64,000 nt of DNA from Rubricella aquisinus (GCF_014199445.1 NZ_JACIJS010000002.1:1-64000), one strand, 5' to 3'. Counted from the stretch's first letter, positions 1 through 8,999 are shown. Numbers and translations are program-made. Notes: generated by a model from the sequence alone, not told the origin.

Positions 1-24
1 CTGCGCGCCGGTTTAAGATTGCGC

Positions 25-236
25 TGAGGTGTTTGAGGAACAGGTGTGTTCCTCAAATCACCCGTTCAATTGTGGGTGTCACGATTCGCCCGCGCATCAA
101 GGCCGCTCGTTCCTCGGACCTTGACCCACGGCCGAATCGCGGAGGCTGCTCTGGCAACACCAAGTCCAATTCACTTTCTTCAAATATACCCCGCCGGAGG
201 CACCGCCGCGCCGCAAGGTGCGGCGCCCGGCCCAAA
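25..236. repeat. dispersed intergenic element, copy A
   Basis: This non-coding stretch at the left edge matches 11499-11718 in segment order. Both copies carry an outer GGTG/CACC pairing around an inverted repeat (here an 11-bp arm, 32-42 with 47-57, loop GGTG). A second arm pair TCAAGG/CCTTGA follows at about 98-125. A 36-base block ending in GCCGGAGGCA is identical in both copies. A third hairpin lies at 204-225, with 9-bp arms including one G.T pair on the + strand and loop GCAA. The element starts 34 bases beyond the stop of the leftward dctD-like gene, so it may serve as that gene's 3' end. No protein-coding potential is convincing here. Positions 1-24 hold nothing I can identify. Confidence 0.7.
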
Positions 237-269
237 GGGAGCGTCAGCGACGTGCGGGAGAGCGCCCTG

Positions 270-1634
270 TCAGGAGAAATCTGCCCGACTGATTCCGTAT
301 TTGGCCATCTTCTCATTCAAGGTACGACGAGGCAGGCCGAGGTCAGTCATGGCTGGCGTGACAGCGCCCGAATGGCGCCGCAGGGCATTCTCGATCATCA
401 GCCGCTCGAAGGTTTCCACCTGGTCCTTGAGGTTACGCGCGGGCGCATCGGGCGCGGTTGCATTGGCCTGCGCCATGTCGAGCACTGCCTGAACCGGCAC
501 GGCATCCTGACGGTTGCGCAGGATGTAGCGTTCTGCGGTGTTGATGAGTTGCCGCATATTCCCGGGCCAAGGGTGCGACAGCAGCGTCGCCGCATCCTCC
601 GCTGACAGGCTCGGTGCTGTGATGTCGTACTCATTCGCGAAGGATTGGCAGTAGTGGTTGAAGATCGTCAGGATATCCTCCCCGCAATCGCGCAAGGCAG
701 GGGCGTTCACCACCAATGCGGACAGCACTTCGGCAAATTGCGGCAGCAGGGTGCCCGCCTCGATATCGCGCTCGTGATCTTCCTCGGCGATGCTGATGAC
801 GCGGGCTGTGACGGGCGTGCCGTCTTGTAGCCTGCGCCGCTCAATCGCGTCAGTCAGAAGGGCCTGTAGGCGCGGGGGCAGGGCGGAGATGTTCTTGAAA
901 CACAGCGCCCCGCGATTGACTGCTAAAAGCGGCGGGTTGCCGGACCGGTCCCGCTTGAACAATTGCTCCTCTAGCCGCGCGCCATCCTCTGCCGCGCAAT
1001 TGATCGTGATAAAGGGCTGCTCCGGTTTCGGGCCGGAGGCATGGAGCGCGCGCGCGATCAGGCTGCGCCCCGCGCCCCGCTCCCCGCGCACCAGCACGGG
1101 TGCCTCGGCCTGCGCATAATCGAGCACCGTCGCGCGCAGCGCCTTCATCGGCGCACTGTCGCCCATGAGGCGGCGCATCAGAACCGTTCCATCGGCCAGT
1201 TCGCGGCGCAAGAGGCGGTTGTCGATGGTCAACCGCCGTGCCGTCGCCGCGCGCCGCGCCAGATCCGCCAGCCGTTCTGGATCAAACGGTTTCTCGATGA
1301 AGTCATAGGCCCCGGCGCGCATCGCCTCTACCGCCATGGCCACATCGCCATGGCCTGTGATCAGGATCACCGGCAGGCTGTCATCCCGTTTCAAAAGTGC
1401 GGCCAAAAGCTCCAGCCCGTCCATCCCCGGCATCCGCACATCGGTGATCACGACGCCCGCGAAATCGGCATCAATGACCTCCAACGCATCGGCGGCACTC
1501 GCGAATGTCTGGGGCGCGAAATCGCTTAGTTCCATCCATTGCGCGATGGATGCGCGCATATCTGCCTCATCGTCGATGATCGCGACGGGCATCAGATCGG
1601 CATCAGGCGGAGTCAGGCGGGTGTGTTGGGTCAT
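270..1634 (-). CDS. dctD: DctD-type NtrC-family response regulator with degenerate AAA+ domain
   Basis: The protein has 454 residues. The receiver domain (about 15-130) is intact: acidic pair D21/D22, phosphoacceptor D65 in DVRMPGMDG, T93 and K115. The central domain (about 155-385) has NtrC/DctD layout but lost its catalytic signatures. Walker A reads GERGAGRS (184-191), with Arg in place of the usual Lys. No GAFTGA loop follows LEEQLF near 226. The Walker B region reads RGALCFKNIS instead of the usual GGTLFLDEI. A Fis-type helix-turn-helix closes the protein (about 410-454). It overlaps the sensor gene by ATGA, so they form a two-component operon, probably for C4-dicarboxylate or similar uptake genes outside the window. 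Loss of GAFTGA argues against sigma-54 activation; it may act as a plain DNA-binding regulator. Confidence 0.8.
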   Translation of the reverse strand: MTQHTRLTPPDADLMPVAIIDDEADMRASIAQWMELSDFAPQTFASAADALEVIDADFAGVVITDVRMPGMDGLELLAALLKRDDSLPVILITGHGDVAMAVEAMRAGAYDFIEKPFDPERLADLARRAATARRLTIDNRLLRRELADGTVLMRRLMGDSAPMKALRATVLDYAQAEAPVLVRGERGAGRSLIARALHASGPKPEQPFITINCAAEDGARLEEQLFKRDRSGNPPLLAVNRGALCFKNISALPPRLQALLTDAIERRRLQDGTPVTARVISIAEEDHERDIEAGTLLPQFAEVLSALVVNAPALRDCGEDILTIFNHYCQSFANEYDITAPSLSAEDAATLLSHPWPGNMRQLINTAERYILRNRQDAVPVQAVLDMAQANATAPDAPARNLKDQVETFERLMIENALRRHSGAVTPAMTDLGLPRRTLNEKMAKYGISRADFS

Positions 1635-3409
1635 GATGTGGTCTCCTTGCCATGAGTATGGGCAAGCGGCAGGGACAGTTCAAACACCGCCCCGCCGTCC
1701 TTTCCATTGCGCGCAGACAGGCTTCCGCCCAAGTCAGACGCGATTTGCGCCGAAATCGCGAGGCCAAGGCCCACGCCATCGCCAGCGGTTTTTGTGGTGT
1801 AGAACGGTTCAAATAATTGTGAGGGATCGCCCGATAGGCCGGGTCCCGCGTCTCTGACCTGTGCACGGGCGAGTTTTTCGCCGGCAAACAGTTCCACGGT
1901 GATTTTCGGCTCGGGATCGCCCTGCATCGCGTCGAGTGCGTTGCGCATCAGGTTGATGAAAATCTGCTCCAGCCGCAGCGCGTCCCCTTTCACCAATACC
2001 GGCTGGTCGGGCAGCACGCGGGTGATCACGGCGTGACGCTGGCCGATTTGGGGGGACATGATGGCGAGCGACTCGGTCACGACCGTGCGCATATCGACCT
2101 CCACCATTTCCTTGCTGCCTTTGCGGGCGAAGGATTTGAGCTGTTGTGTCAGCGCGTTCATGCGCGTGATCAGATCTTCGATCCGTTGGAAGGAGGCCAC
2201 GGCCTCATCCGGGCGATTGCGGCGCAAAAGCAACGCGGCTCCCGCGATATAGGTTTTCATGGCGGCAAGGGGTTGGTTCAACTCATGCGCAATCGCCGCC
2301 GACATTTGCCCGAGAGCCGCGAGTTTTGAGGATTGCTCAAGGGAGCGTTCGGCAATCTCTAGCGATTGTTCGACCCGCATCCGTTCTTCGATCTCTTGCG
2401 TGAGGCGGGCGTTGAGGGCGCGTAACTCCTCACTCTCACGCCGGATGCGTTCGGATTGGCGCGCGGCACGGCGCGCCGTGATATAGAACGTGAGCGCGGC
2501 AAGGATGGAAAAGATCATCACTTCGAGCGCCAACACGCCATTCACCCGCGCTTTCACGTCCTGCAATGGCGCAAGGTAAGTGAGCCGCCAGCCGCGAAAA
2601 TCGAGCGTGCGCTGCACCCGCAGATATTCGATCCCTTCGATCTCCACCGTGGGCACATCGCCATTCCAGTCTAGGTTCAGCATCGGCAAGAGGTTCATCC
2701 GCGACACGTTGCGCGGCACGGCGGCGGCATCAAGGAAGGGGGCCAATGCGCGAAACCGCCAATCGGTGCGGGTGGACAACAGAATGATGTCCTCCGAATT
2801 GGTGACAAACACCTGATCGCGCCCCTCGGCCCAGTCCCGTTGCAAGGGCGTCAGGTCAACCTCGGCCACGAGCACGCCCAAAATCCGCCCGCCCACGATG
2901 ATCCGGCGTGAAAACAAAAACCGTTGGTCGCCCTCATTGATCGTGACCATCGCAAAGATTGACGCATCCTGATCCAAGGCCGCCTGAAAATAGGGGGCGG
3001 AGGCGTGATTGAGCGGGCTGCCTTCCGGCACCGAATTGGCGATCAACGTGCCAGTGCCGGAATAGAGGTAGAGCGCCTCCACCCCCGTTTCGGCTTGCAA
3101 GGAGGCAAGGTGGAACAGCGTCCTGTCCACCGCACCGCCGCTCAGGCCTGCAACAAGCGTGCGGTCCTGTGCCATAAGGGCGGTTGCCACCTGATAATTC
3201 GTCAGTTGCTGGGACACGGCGCTGGAATGCAGGGTCGATCGGACCAGCGCCCGCTCCGCCAGTGTCGCGGTGTAGCGATCCGTCAGCACGATATTGCTGA
3301 TCCAAAGCAGGCCAGAGATCAGCAATGCCGCCAACAGCACCACGCCCGTCGCGGGACGCGGCAGGCGAATGAGCCTGCGGGGCAGGGATATGTCGGTCTG
3401 GCTCACCAT
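1631..3409 (-). CDS. dctB: DctB-type sensor histidine kinase
   Basis: Membrane sensor kinase of the DctB family, 592 residues from the chosen start. A transmembrane helix lies near 22-43. A periplasmic double-PAS-like (dCache) sensory region follows to about 290, then a second transmembrane helix at about 292-311. A coiled-coil-like linker leads to the H-box AHELNQPLAAMKTY with phosphoacceptor near H375. The C-terminus carries N, G1 (DAGPGLSG) and G2 (GVGLGLAIS) ATP-binding motifs. The ORF could open 19 codons upstream at 3466, but that would run into the divergent msrP leader, and the Met at 3409 gives the usual short cytoplasmic N-terminus. It is coupled to dctD by a 4-base overlap. The ligand cannot be read from the sequence; C4-dicarboxylates are the family precedent. 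Confidence 0.85.
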   Translation of the reverse strand: MVSQTDISLPRRLIRLPRPATGVVLLAALLISGLLWISNIVLTDRYTATLAERALVRSTLHSSAVSQQLTNYQVATALMAQDRTLVAGLSGGAVDRTLFHLASLQAETGVEALYLYSGTGTLIANSVPEGSPLNHASAPYFQAALDQDASIFAMVTINEGDQRFLFSRRIIVGGRILGVLVAEVDLTPLQRDWAEGRDQVFVTNSEDIILLSTRTDWRFRALAPFLDAAAVPRNVSRMNLLPMLNLDWNGDVPTVEIEGIEYLRVQRTLDFRGWRLTYLAPLQDVKARVNGVLALEVMIFSILAALTFYITARRAARQSERIRRESEELRALNARLTQEIEERMRVEQSLEIAERSLEQSSKLAALGQMSAAIAHELNQPLAAMKTYIAGAALLLRRNRPDEAVASFQRIEDLITRMNALTQQLKSFARKGSKEMVEVDMRTVVTESLAIMSPQIGQRHAVITRVLPDQPVLVKGDALRLEQIFINLMRNALDAMQGDPEPKITVELFAGEKLARAQVRDAGPGLSGDPSQLFEPFYTTKTAGDGVGLGLAISAQIASDLGGSLSARNGKDGGAVFELSLPLAHTHGKETTS

Positions 3410-3513
3410 GCGGGAAAAGCTATGGGTAACAGCGTGGTCAAGCAACTTTGATTGGTCAAAACACAAGCTGCGCCCTAATTCTGGTCACAGAACCGCAACA
3501 AAGGGCCGACGAA

Positions 3514-4485
3514 ATGACATATCTCCGCCGACCAAGCTGGGCCTTGCCCGAAAGTGCCGTGACTGATGAGGCATTGTTCCTGAATCGCCGGCAGGTATTG
3601 GCCGGTCTGGGCATCGGCACGGCGGCGGCGCTGACCGGATTGCCAAGTCCCGCGCAGGCAGAGGCCGGGCGCACGCCGATCACGCCTCCGCCGCCCCTGA
3701 ACCCCGCCTTTGCTGATGCGGGCCGCCCGATCACCGGGGAGGATATCACCTCCACCTACAACAATTTCTACGAATTCGGCTCGTCCAAGCGGATCAGCCG
3801 CGAAGCACAACGGCTCAATGTCGATGGCTGGGTGATCGAAATTGACGGGCTGGTCGCGAAACCGATGACCATCGCCTTTGACGATCTGGTCAAGCAGATG
3901 CAACTGGAAGAGCGGATCGTGCGCCACCGCTGTGTCGAGGCATGGTCGATGGTCGTGCCATGGACCGGCTTCACCCTGTCGCAAATGCTGGCCTTGGTGG
4001 AGCCATTGTCGAGCGCGAAATATGTCCGGTTCGAGACCTTCCTTGACCCAGATGTCGCGCGGGAACAGCGCGCGTCATGGTGGCCATGGCCCTATACGGA
4101 GGGGCTCACGATTGAGGAGGCGCAGAATGAACTTTCCTTCATGGTAACAGGCGCTTACGGGAAAGAGTTGCATAAGCAATTCGGCGCGCCGGTGCGCCTG
4201 CACACACCATGGAAATACGGGTTCAAGCATATCAAATCCATCGTGAAGGTCACGCTGACGGATGAGCGGCCCGTGTCCTTCTGGGAGGAGTTGAACGACA
4301 GCGAATATGGCTTCTGGGCCAATGTGAACCCGCAGGTCGATCACCCGCGCTGGACCCAAGCGACCGAACAGCCGCTCTCCGGCGGGGACCGTATTCCGAC
4401 CCTGTTGTTCAATGGCTATGGGGAGCAGGTGGCCCATCTCTATAAAGGGATGGAGGCCGAAATTGGCACGCGGCTCTGGCGCTAA
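3514..4485 (+). CDS. msrP: protein-methionine-sulfoxide reductase catalytic subunit (YedY/MsrP)
   Basis: Periplasmic molybdoenzyme that repairs methionine sulfoxide in envelope proteins; 323 residues, the family's usual size. A twin-arginine signal (NRRQVLAGLGIG, 24-35) ends near AQA (47-49). Family blocks are present: YNNFYEFG, RHRCVEAWSMVVPW with molybdenum ligand C140, APVRL, PWKYGFKHIKSI and NPQVDHPRWTQATE. The upstream Met at 3448 was rejected because the extra 22 residues do not resemble the family and would overlap the dctB leader. The membrane haem partner msrQ, normally adjacent, is absent; the next gene is a convergent acetyltransferase. The stop codon overlaps that gene's stop by 4 bases. 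Confidence 0.93.
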   Translation: MTYLRRPSWALPESAVTDEALFLNRRQVLAGLGIGTAAALTGLPSPAQAEAGRTPITPPPPLNPAFADAGRPITGEDITSTYNNFYEFGSSKRISREAQRLNVDGWVIEIDGLVAKPMTIAFDDLVKQMQLEERIVRHRCVEAWSMVVPWTGFTLSQMLALVEPLSSAKYVRFETFLDPDVAREQRASWWPWPYTEGLTIEEAQNELSFMVTGAYGKELHKQFGAPVRLHTPWKYGFKHIKSIVKVTLTDERPVSFWEELNDSEYGFWANVNPQVDHPRWTQATEQPLSGGDRIPTLLFNGYGEQVAHLYKGMEAEIGTRLWR

Positions 4486-4937
4486 AGCGCCAGTTTGAAA
4501 CTCGCATGGGTGCGGATAAATCCGATCCGCTCATAGAAACGATGGGCGTCCGTCCGGTCGAGATGGGCGCTGAGTTGCAAAATCTTGCATCCGCGTGCGC
4601 GGCACAACGGCAGGGCATGTTCGATCATCTGTGATCCATAGCCTTGCCCGCGATAGGGCCGCGCCACCCGCACCGACTCGATCTGCCCGCGCCACGCGCC
4701 CTGATAGGCGAGACCGGGCAGAAAGCTAAGCTGGTAGCTGCCCACGATCCCGGCCTCCGTGTCTGCCACGATGATCAATTGATCGGGGGAGCGGTCGATG
4801 GCAAGGAACGCGTCGAGGTAAGCGGGATTGAGCGGCGCGGATGTATCCTCTCGCCCGGCACCAAGATCGTCATCCGCGAGCATCGCCACCAATGCCGGCA
4901 GATCGCCCTCCGACGCATCGCGAAACGTGACCCTCAT
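4482..4937 (-). CDS. GNAT family N-acetyltransferase
   Basis: A 151-residue single-domain acetyl-CoA-dependent acetyltransferase. The acetyl-CoA-binding motif A is [15 protein letters not shown] (about 95-109), preceded by beta strand [11 protein letters not shown]. The C-terminal H.FYERIGF motif is typical of small-molecule or amino-acid acetylases. It starts inside the purQ stop (ATGA overlap), so it is translated as the last cistron of the pur operon. Its substrate cannot be inferred, and a role in purine synthesis is not implied. It is convergent with msrP and shares a CTAA stop overlap with it. Confidence 0.88.
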   Translation of the reverse strand: MRVTFRDASEGDLPALVAMLADDDLGAGREDTSAPLNPAYLDAFLAIDRSPDQLIIVADTEAGIVGSYQLSFLPGLAYQGAWRGQIESVRVARPYRGQGYGSQMIEHALPLCRARGCKILQLSAHLDRTDAHRFYERIGFIRTHASFKLAL

Positions 4938-5605
4938 GCGCTGGCCAATGCCGCCGTGAGGCCCGTGAACAGCGCCTGCCCATCGGTGCCGCCGAGCGCC
5001 GCATCATTCAGCCGCTCAGGGTGCGGCATCATCCCCAGAACCCGACGATTGGGGCTGAGAATGCCCGCGATGTCGCGCGCGGCACCGTTGGGGTTGTCTG
5101 CATAGGTGAAGGCGATGCGATCCTCATTGGCCAGTTCCTTCAGCGTGTCGGCGCTTGCGTTATAGTTGCCATCATGATGCGCAATCGGAATGGTAATCTG
5201 AGCGCCTGCCGCATACGCGCTGGTATAGGGGCTGTTGCGGGTTGTGACGTTCAGCACGACGTCCTTGCAGATGTATTTCAGGCCCGCATTGCGCATCAGC
5301 GCGCCGGGGAGCAGACCCGCCTCGATCAGCACCTGAAACCCGTTGCAGACACCCAGCACATGCCCGCCGCCTTGCGCGAATTTCACCACATCCGCCATGA
5401 TGGGGGAGCGCGCCGCGATCGCCCCGCAGCGCAGATAATCGCCAAAGCTGAAGCCGCCGGGGATCGCGATCAGGTCCAGTCCCGCGGGCAGGGCGGCTTC
5501 CTTGTGCCAGACCATCGCGGGCTTTTGCCCGGTCGCACGTTCCAGCGCGACAGCCATGTCACGATCACAATTCGAGCCGGGAAAGACGATAACGGCGGTT
5601 TTCAT
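4934..5605 (-). CDS. purQ: phosphoribosylformylglycinamidine synthase subunit PurQ
   Basis: Glutaminase subunit of the three-part FGAM synthase (PurL/PurQ/PurS), which supplies ammonia for step 4 of purine biosynthesis. It has 223 residues. The N-terminus [16 protein letters not shown] is diagnostic. The nucleophile Cys lies in [18 protein letters not shown], and the His-Glu pair in MMPHPERL. The start at 5605 is preferred over an in-frame Met at 5614 because a GAGGA ribosome site sits 8 bases before it. It belongs to the leftward purC-purS-adh-purQ-GNAT operon. purL is not in the window. Confidence 0.95.
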   Translation of the reverse strand: MKTAVIVFPGSNCDRDMAVALERATGQKPAMVWHKEAALPAGLDLIAIPGGFSFGDYLRCGAIAARSPIMADVVKFAQGGGHVLGVCNGFQVLIEAGLLPGALMRNAGLKYICKDVVLNVTTRNSPYTSAYAAGAQITIPIAHHDGNYNASADTLKELANEDRIAFTYADNPNGAARDIAGILSPNRRVLGMMPHPERLNDAALGGTDGQALFTGLTAALASA

Positions 5606-5617
5606 GGGCAACATCCT

Positions 5618-6658
5618 CTAGGCGGTAAAATCGGTAATGACGGCCACACCCGGTGGCGTTGGATGATCAAAGGCAGCCAGTTCCGCGCTTGCCCCAGACA
5701 GGGCAATCCGCCGCGAAATCAGCGGGCTCAGGTCGAGCCCCCCTTTGATCATATTCAGGAGAGACGGGTATTTCCAAGCGGGCATCCCGCGCGTGCCAAA
5801 AAGGGCAAGCTGGCCGGAATACACCAAATCCATCGGAAGCCGCATGTTTACATGGTCACCCGCAGGCATCCCGATCTGCACATGCCGCCCCAGTTTTCTG
5901 AGCGATTTCAAGGAGGAAATGGTGGTCGCCTCGATCCCCAGCGCCTCCACCGATAGGTGCGCGCCACCTTGCGTGATCTCTTTCACGGCCTCACCGGCGT
6001 CCTCATGGGCCGCATTCACAATGGCGTCAGCGCCCAGATCTTGGGCAAAGCGGAGCTTTTCTTCGACCACATCGACCATCACGACACGCGCGCCGATGGC
6101 CTTTCCCAGCATCAATGCGGCCAGGCCGATTCCCCCCGCGCCGTGGACCGCCATCCACTCCCCCGGGGCAAGTGCCGCGCGGTCCGTCAGCGCGTGCCAC
6201 ACGGTCGTCACCCGGCACCCGAGCGACGCGGCAAGCGCCGGGTCCATCCCGTCGGGCAGGCGGGCAAGGTTGTGATCCGCGCGCGGCACGGCGATCAGAT
6301 CGGCAAAGGCACCGGGAATGGTAAAACCGGGCACCGCTTGCGTGGCGCAGGTGGTCTGGTGCCCCGCCGCACAGGCCGGGCAGTTACCACACGCAAGGAT
6401 AAAGGGTGCAATCACCCGGTCCCCGATCCGCCAGCTCGTCACATCCGAGCCCACAGCCGCGACAGTGCCGCAAAACTCGTGGCCGGGGATATGCGGCAGG
6501 TCAATATCGGGATCGGCACCGGTCCAGCCATGCCAATCGGAGCGGCAGACACCACAGGCCAGCACCTCCAGCACCACACCATCCGCCGGGCAGATGGGAT
6601 CGGGCAGCGTCTGAACGTCCAGCGGCCTGCGCCAGCCGGTCAGCACCGCCGCCCGCAT
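5618..6658 (-). CDS. zinc-dependent medium-chain alcohol dehydrogenase
   Basis: A 346-residue MDR-superfamily dehydrogenase, cytosolic. The catalytic zinc site is visible as GVCRSDWHGW (Cys) and PGHEFCGTV (His-Glu). The structural zinc lobe is CGNCPACAAGHQTTC, and the cofactor fold has GAGGIGLAAL. Length and motifs fit Zn-ADH or sorbitol/threonine-type dehydrogenases; the substrate is not evident. It sits inside the purine operon, 3 bases after purS and 12 bases before purQ, with no strong ribosome site, so translation is probably coupled to purS. This gene normally has no link to purine synthesis, so the position looks like a lineage-specific insertion. Confidence 0.88.
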   Translation of the reverse strand: MRAAVLTGWRRPLDVQTLPDPICPADGVVLEVLACGVCRSDWHGWTGADPDIDLPHIPGHEFCGTVAAVGSDVTSWRIGDRVIAPFILACGNCPACAAGHQTTCATQAVPGFTIPGAFADLIAVPRADHNLARLPDGMDPALAASLGCRVTTVWHALTDRAALAPGEWMAVHGAGGIGLAALMLGKAIGARVVMVDVVEEKLRFAQDLGADAIVNAAHEDAGEAVKEITQGGAHLSVEALGIEATTISSLKSLRKLGRHVQIGMPAGDHVNMRLPMDLVYSGQLALFGTRGMPAWKYPSLLNMIKGGLDLSPLISRRIALSGASAELAAFDHPTPPGVAVITDFTA

Positions 6659-6661
6659 CGG

Positions 6662-6901
6662 TCAGAGCACCGTAATGGCGTAATTCTCGATCACGGTATT
6701 GGCGAGCAGCTTTTCACACATGGCGGCCACGTCGGCCTCTGCCTTGGCCGGGTCGGTCTCCGCGAGGTCAAGGAGGATCACCTTGCCCTGACGCACCGAA
6801 TTCACCCCGTCAAACCCCAGCGTGCCAAGCGCGTGATGCACGGCCTCGCCCTGCGGATCCAGCACACCCGTTTTCAATGTGATATCAACGCGAACCTGCA
6901 T
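6662..6901 (-). CDS. purS: phosphoribosylformylglycinamidine synthase subunit PurS
   Basis: A small 79-residue structural subunit that bridges PurQ and PurL in the FGAM synthase complex. The full-length match is clear from VDITLKTGVLDPQGEAVHHAL, GFDGVNSVRQGKVI and the C-terminal AMCEKLLANTVIENY. The start at 6901 is preceded by AGGAG. It lies 12 bases after purC on the same strand and is part of the same transcript. Confidence 0.95.
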   Translation of the reverse strand: MQVRVDITLKTGVLDPQGEAVHHALGTLGFDGVNSVRQGKVILLDLAETDPAKAEADVAAMCEKLLANTVIENYAITVL

Positions 6902-6913
6902 CTGGGGCTTCTC

Positions 6914-7675
6914 CTAGTGTACCAGTTTCGGGCCGGAGCCCGAGCTTGTGTTGCGCGGCATGACGCCAAGGCGGCGGGCCACTTCCGTATAGGCATCGGT
7001 GAGGCTGCCAAGGTCACGGCGGAACACGTCCTTGTCGAGTTTTTGACCTGTCTCGATATCCCACAGGCGGCAGCTGTCCGGGCTGATCTCATCGGCGACG
7101 ATCAGGCGCTGGAAGTCACCTTCATAGACGCGGCCCGTTTCGATTTTGAAATCCACCAGCTTGATGCCGACGGCCATCATCATGCCGGACATGAAATCAT
7201 TGACGCGCAGTGCGAGCGAAATCATGTCGTCGATATCCTGCTGCGTGGCCCAGCCAAAGGCGATGATATGCTCTTCGGACACGATCGGGTCGTTCAGATC
7301 GTCGTTTTTGTAGTAAAACTCGATGATCGGGCGGGGCAGGGCCGTGCCCTCCTCAATGCCGAGCCGCTTGGACATGCTGCCCGCGGCCACATTGCGCACA
7401 ACGATCTCCAGCGGCACGATCTCCACCGCGCGGACCAGTTGCTCGCGCATGTTGATGCGGCGGATGAAGTGAGTCGGCACGCCGATATTGTTCAAGCCCG
7501 TCATGAACAATTCGCTCAAGCGGTTGTTCAGCACGCCTTTGCCTTCGATCTGGGCATGTTTTTCGCCATTGCCCGCGGTCGTATCGTCCTTGAAAAACTG
7601 GATGAGTGTTCCGGGTTCGGGGCCTTCGTAGAGGATCTTTGCCTTGCCCTCATACACCATTCTGCGACGCGCCAT
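6914..7675 (-). CDS. purC: phosphoribosylaminoimidazole-succinocarboxamide synthase (SAICAR synthase)
   Basis: Ligates aspartate to CAIR using ATP, the eighth step of purine synthesis. It has 253 residues from the chosen start. Family features: [11 protein letters not shown] near the N-terminus, the phosphate loop [23 protein letters not shown], and the signature VDFKIETGR followed by [14 protein letters not shown]. The start at 7675 has AAGGAG six bases upstream, whereas the longer ORF to 7717 adds a Pro/Arg-rich tail unlike the family. It is the first gene of the leftward pur operon. Its promoter must lie in the 183 bases shared with the divergent zeta-subunit gene. Confidence 0.95.
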   Translation of the reverse strand: MARRRMVYEGKAKILYEGPEPGTLIQFFKDDTTAGNGEKHAQIEGKGVLNNRLSELFMTGLNNIGVPTHFIRRINMREQLVRAVEIVPLEIVVRNVAAGSMSKRLGIEEGTALPRPIIEFYYKNDDLNDPIVSEEHIIAFGWATQQDIDDMISLALRVNDFMSGMMMAVGIKLVDFKIETGRVYEGDFQRLIVADEISPDSCRLWDIETGQKLDKDVFRRDLGSLTDAYTEVARRLGVMPRNTSSGSGPKLVH

Positions 7676-7858
7676 GGATATCTCCTTGCCCCCGCGGGCA
7701 GGGGGCCTGCGGGTCATGCCGCTCCATAGCGCAAGGGTGTGAATGGGGCAAGTGTGGCGTCTGAATTGATACCATTTGGCTCATCTCTGGCCCTTGTGCC
7801 GCCGGGCGGGGAGTGCCATTTTCTAATCAACCGTAATCGACATGCTCGGGAGGCGTGG

Positions 7859-8173
7859 ATGACCACTTTCGATGATCGCGAACAGGCGTTTGAAAAGAAA
7901 TTCGCACATGACGCAGAAATGCAGTTCAAGGCGGAGGCGCGCCGCAACAAGCTGTTGGCGCTTTGGGCCGCAGGCCTGATGGATATGGAGCCCGAAAAGG
8001 TGGCCGGTTATGTGACCGAAGTCATCAAATCCGACTTTGAAGAAGCGGGCGATGAGGACGTGTTCCGCAAAGTCCATGCCGACCTTGGCGACCGTGTGAG
8101 CGAGGCGGACCTGCGCGCCAAAATGGCAGGCTTCCTTGTGGAAGCGAAAGCACAGATCATGGCGGAAGCCTGA
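7859..8173 (+). CDS. F1Fo-ATPase inhibitor zeta subunit (DUF1476)
   Basis: A 104-residue alphaproteobacterial protein that blocks reverse rotation and ATP hydrolysis by F1Fo-ATP synthase. Paracoccus zeta is the characterised family member. The inhibitory N-terminus is recognisable as MTTFDDREQAFEKKFAHDAE, followed by FKAEARRNKLLALWAAGLM and the helical C-terminal bundle ending in KMAGFLVEAKAQIMAEA. The start at 7859 has GGGAG seven to eleven bases upstream, and earlier in-frame Mets add 40 unrelated residues. It is divergent from purC and convergent with the peroxidase gene (3-base gap). No other ATP synthase gene is nearby. Confidence 0.9.
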   Translation: MTTFDDREQAFEKKFAHDAEMQFKAEARRNKLLALWAAGLMDMEPEKVAGYVTEVIKSDFEEAGDEDVFRKVHADLGDRVSEADLRAKMAGFLVEAKAQIMAEA

Positions 8174-8176
8174 GAT

Positions 8177-8725
8177 TTAGCTGGTCGGGGCGGCCAAGGC
8201 TGCCTCGACCGCCCGGCGCATCCGGGCGCTTGATGGGGACGCCTGGCTCGGGAATGTGCCGATCAGCGCCCCATCCCGACCAATCAGAAATTTCGTGAAA
8301 TTCCAGCGCGGTCGCGCGCCCTCATCCGCGAGCCACGCGAACAGAGGTGTCGCATCGCGCCCGGTCACCTCCTGAATGGTGCTCATCGGGAAGGTGATCC
8401 CGAAATTCACCTCGCAAAAATCCTTCACCGCCGCGTCGGACGACAATTCCTGCCCGCCAAAATCATTCGATGGGATGCCAACCACGGCAAAGCCCTGATC
8501 TGCGTAACGCTCATGCAGCGCCTGAAGCCCGTCATATTGCGGCGTGAACCCACAAAGAGAAGCAGTGTTGACGATCAGCGTGACTTGGCCGCGCCGCTCC
8601 GACAAATCGAGCGTCCCGCCATCCAGAGACGGCAGCGCGAAGTCATAGGCTGTGTCGGCCATCGCAGGCAGAGGCAGCAACAGGATAAGGGCGGCGAGAA
8701 AGCATTTCATGCCCGTGATACGCAT
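8177..8725 (-). CDS. exported glutathione peroxidase family protein
   Basis: A 182-residue thiol peroxidase of the GPx fold with an N-terminal signal (KCFLAALILLLPLPAMA), so it is probably periplasmic. The active site is the Cys type, NTASLCGFTPQY, rather than selenocysteine. GIPSNDFGGQE supplies the Gln, and the Trp-Asn pair is in RPRWNFTKFLIGRDG. The start at 8725 is chosen because AAGGGG lies just upstream and gives a complete signal peptide; a Met five residues later also works. The longer ORF overlaps the divergent membrane-protein gene and is unlikely. The physiological reductant is unknown. Confidence 0.88.
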   Translation of the reverse strand: MRITGMKCFLAALILLLPLPAMADTAYDFALPSLDGGTLDLSERRGQVTLIVNTASLCGFTPQYDGLQALHERYADQGFAVVGIPSNDFGGQELSSDAAVKDFCEVNFGITFPMSTIQEVTGRDATPLFAWLADEGARPRWNFTKFLIGRDGALIGTFPSQASPSSARMRRAVEAALAAPTS

Positions 8726-8816
8726 CCATCCGCCCCTTGGTTCACTGAATTGATGACGATCAAGGTCGTCTTTTTTAACTGCGATATACCAATCCGGCAC
8801 TGCAAAGGAGGGCGTG

Positions 8817-8999
8817 ATGATCCGCTTGATGGGAATATTGTTTGGAATGATCTCGACCACGTTGATGGGTGTCGGCGTGATCGTGGTTCTGGTCATGGGC
8901 GCGGGGACGCTGATGCCGATCCTTGGGGCAGCAGCGGTCGGTTTCCTCGTGTCGATCCCGATCACCTATGTCATCGCGCGGGCGGTGGCTGAGACCTGA
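8817..8999 (+). CDS. small two-helix membrane protein (often misannotated as CTP synthetase)
   Basis: A 60-residue hydrophobic protein with two predicted membrane helices: residues about 5-28 (GILFGMISTTLMGVGVIVVL) and 33-55 (MPILGAAAVGFLVSIPITYV). A strong AAAGGAGG site lies six bases before ATG 8817; an adjacent GTG at 8814 is an alternative start. Rhodobacterales carry similar short proteins labelled CTP synthetase, but nothing here resembles that enzyme. Function unknown. It is divergent from the exported peroxidase gene and ends before a bidirectional hairpin. Confidence 0.75.
   Translation: MIRLMGILFGMISTTLMGVGVIVVLVMGAGTLMPILGAAAVGFLVSIPITYVIARAVAET

Noticed and set aside
1-269. Short ORFs at the left edge
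   Set aside because: They fall in a structured repeat with a second copy that does not keep the same reading frame.
5957-7729. 590-codon plus-strand frame opposite the adh-purS-purC genes
   Set aside because: It runs across three well-supported genes on the other strand and resembles no protein.
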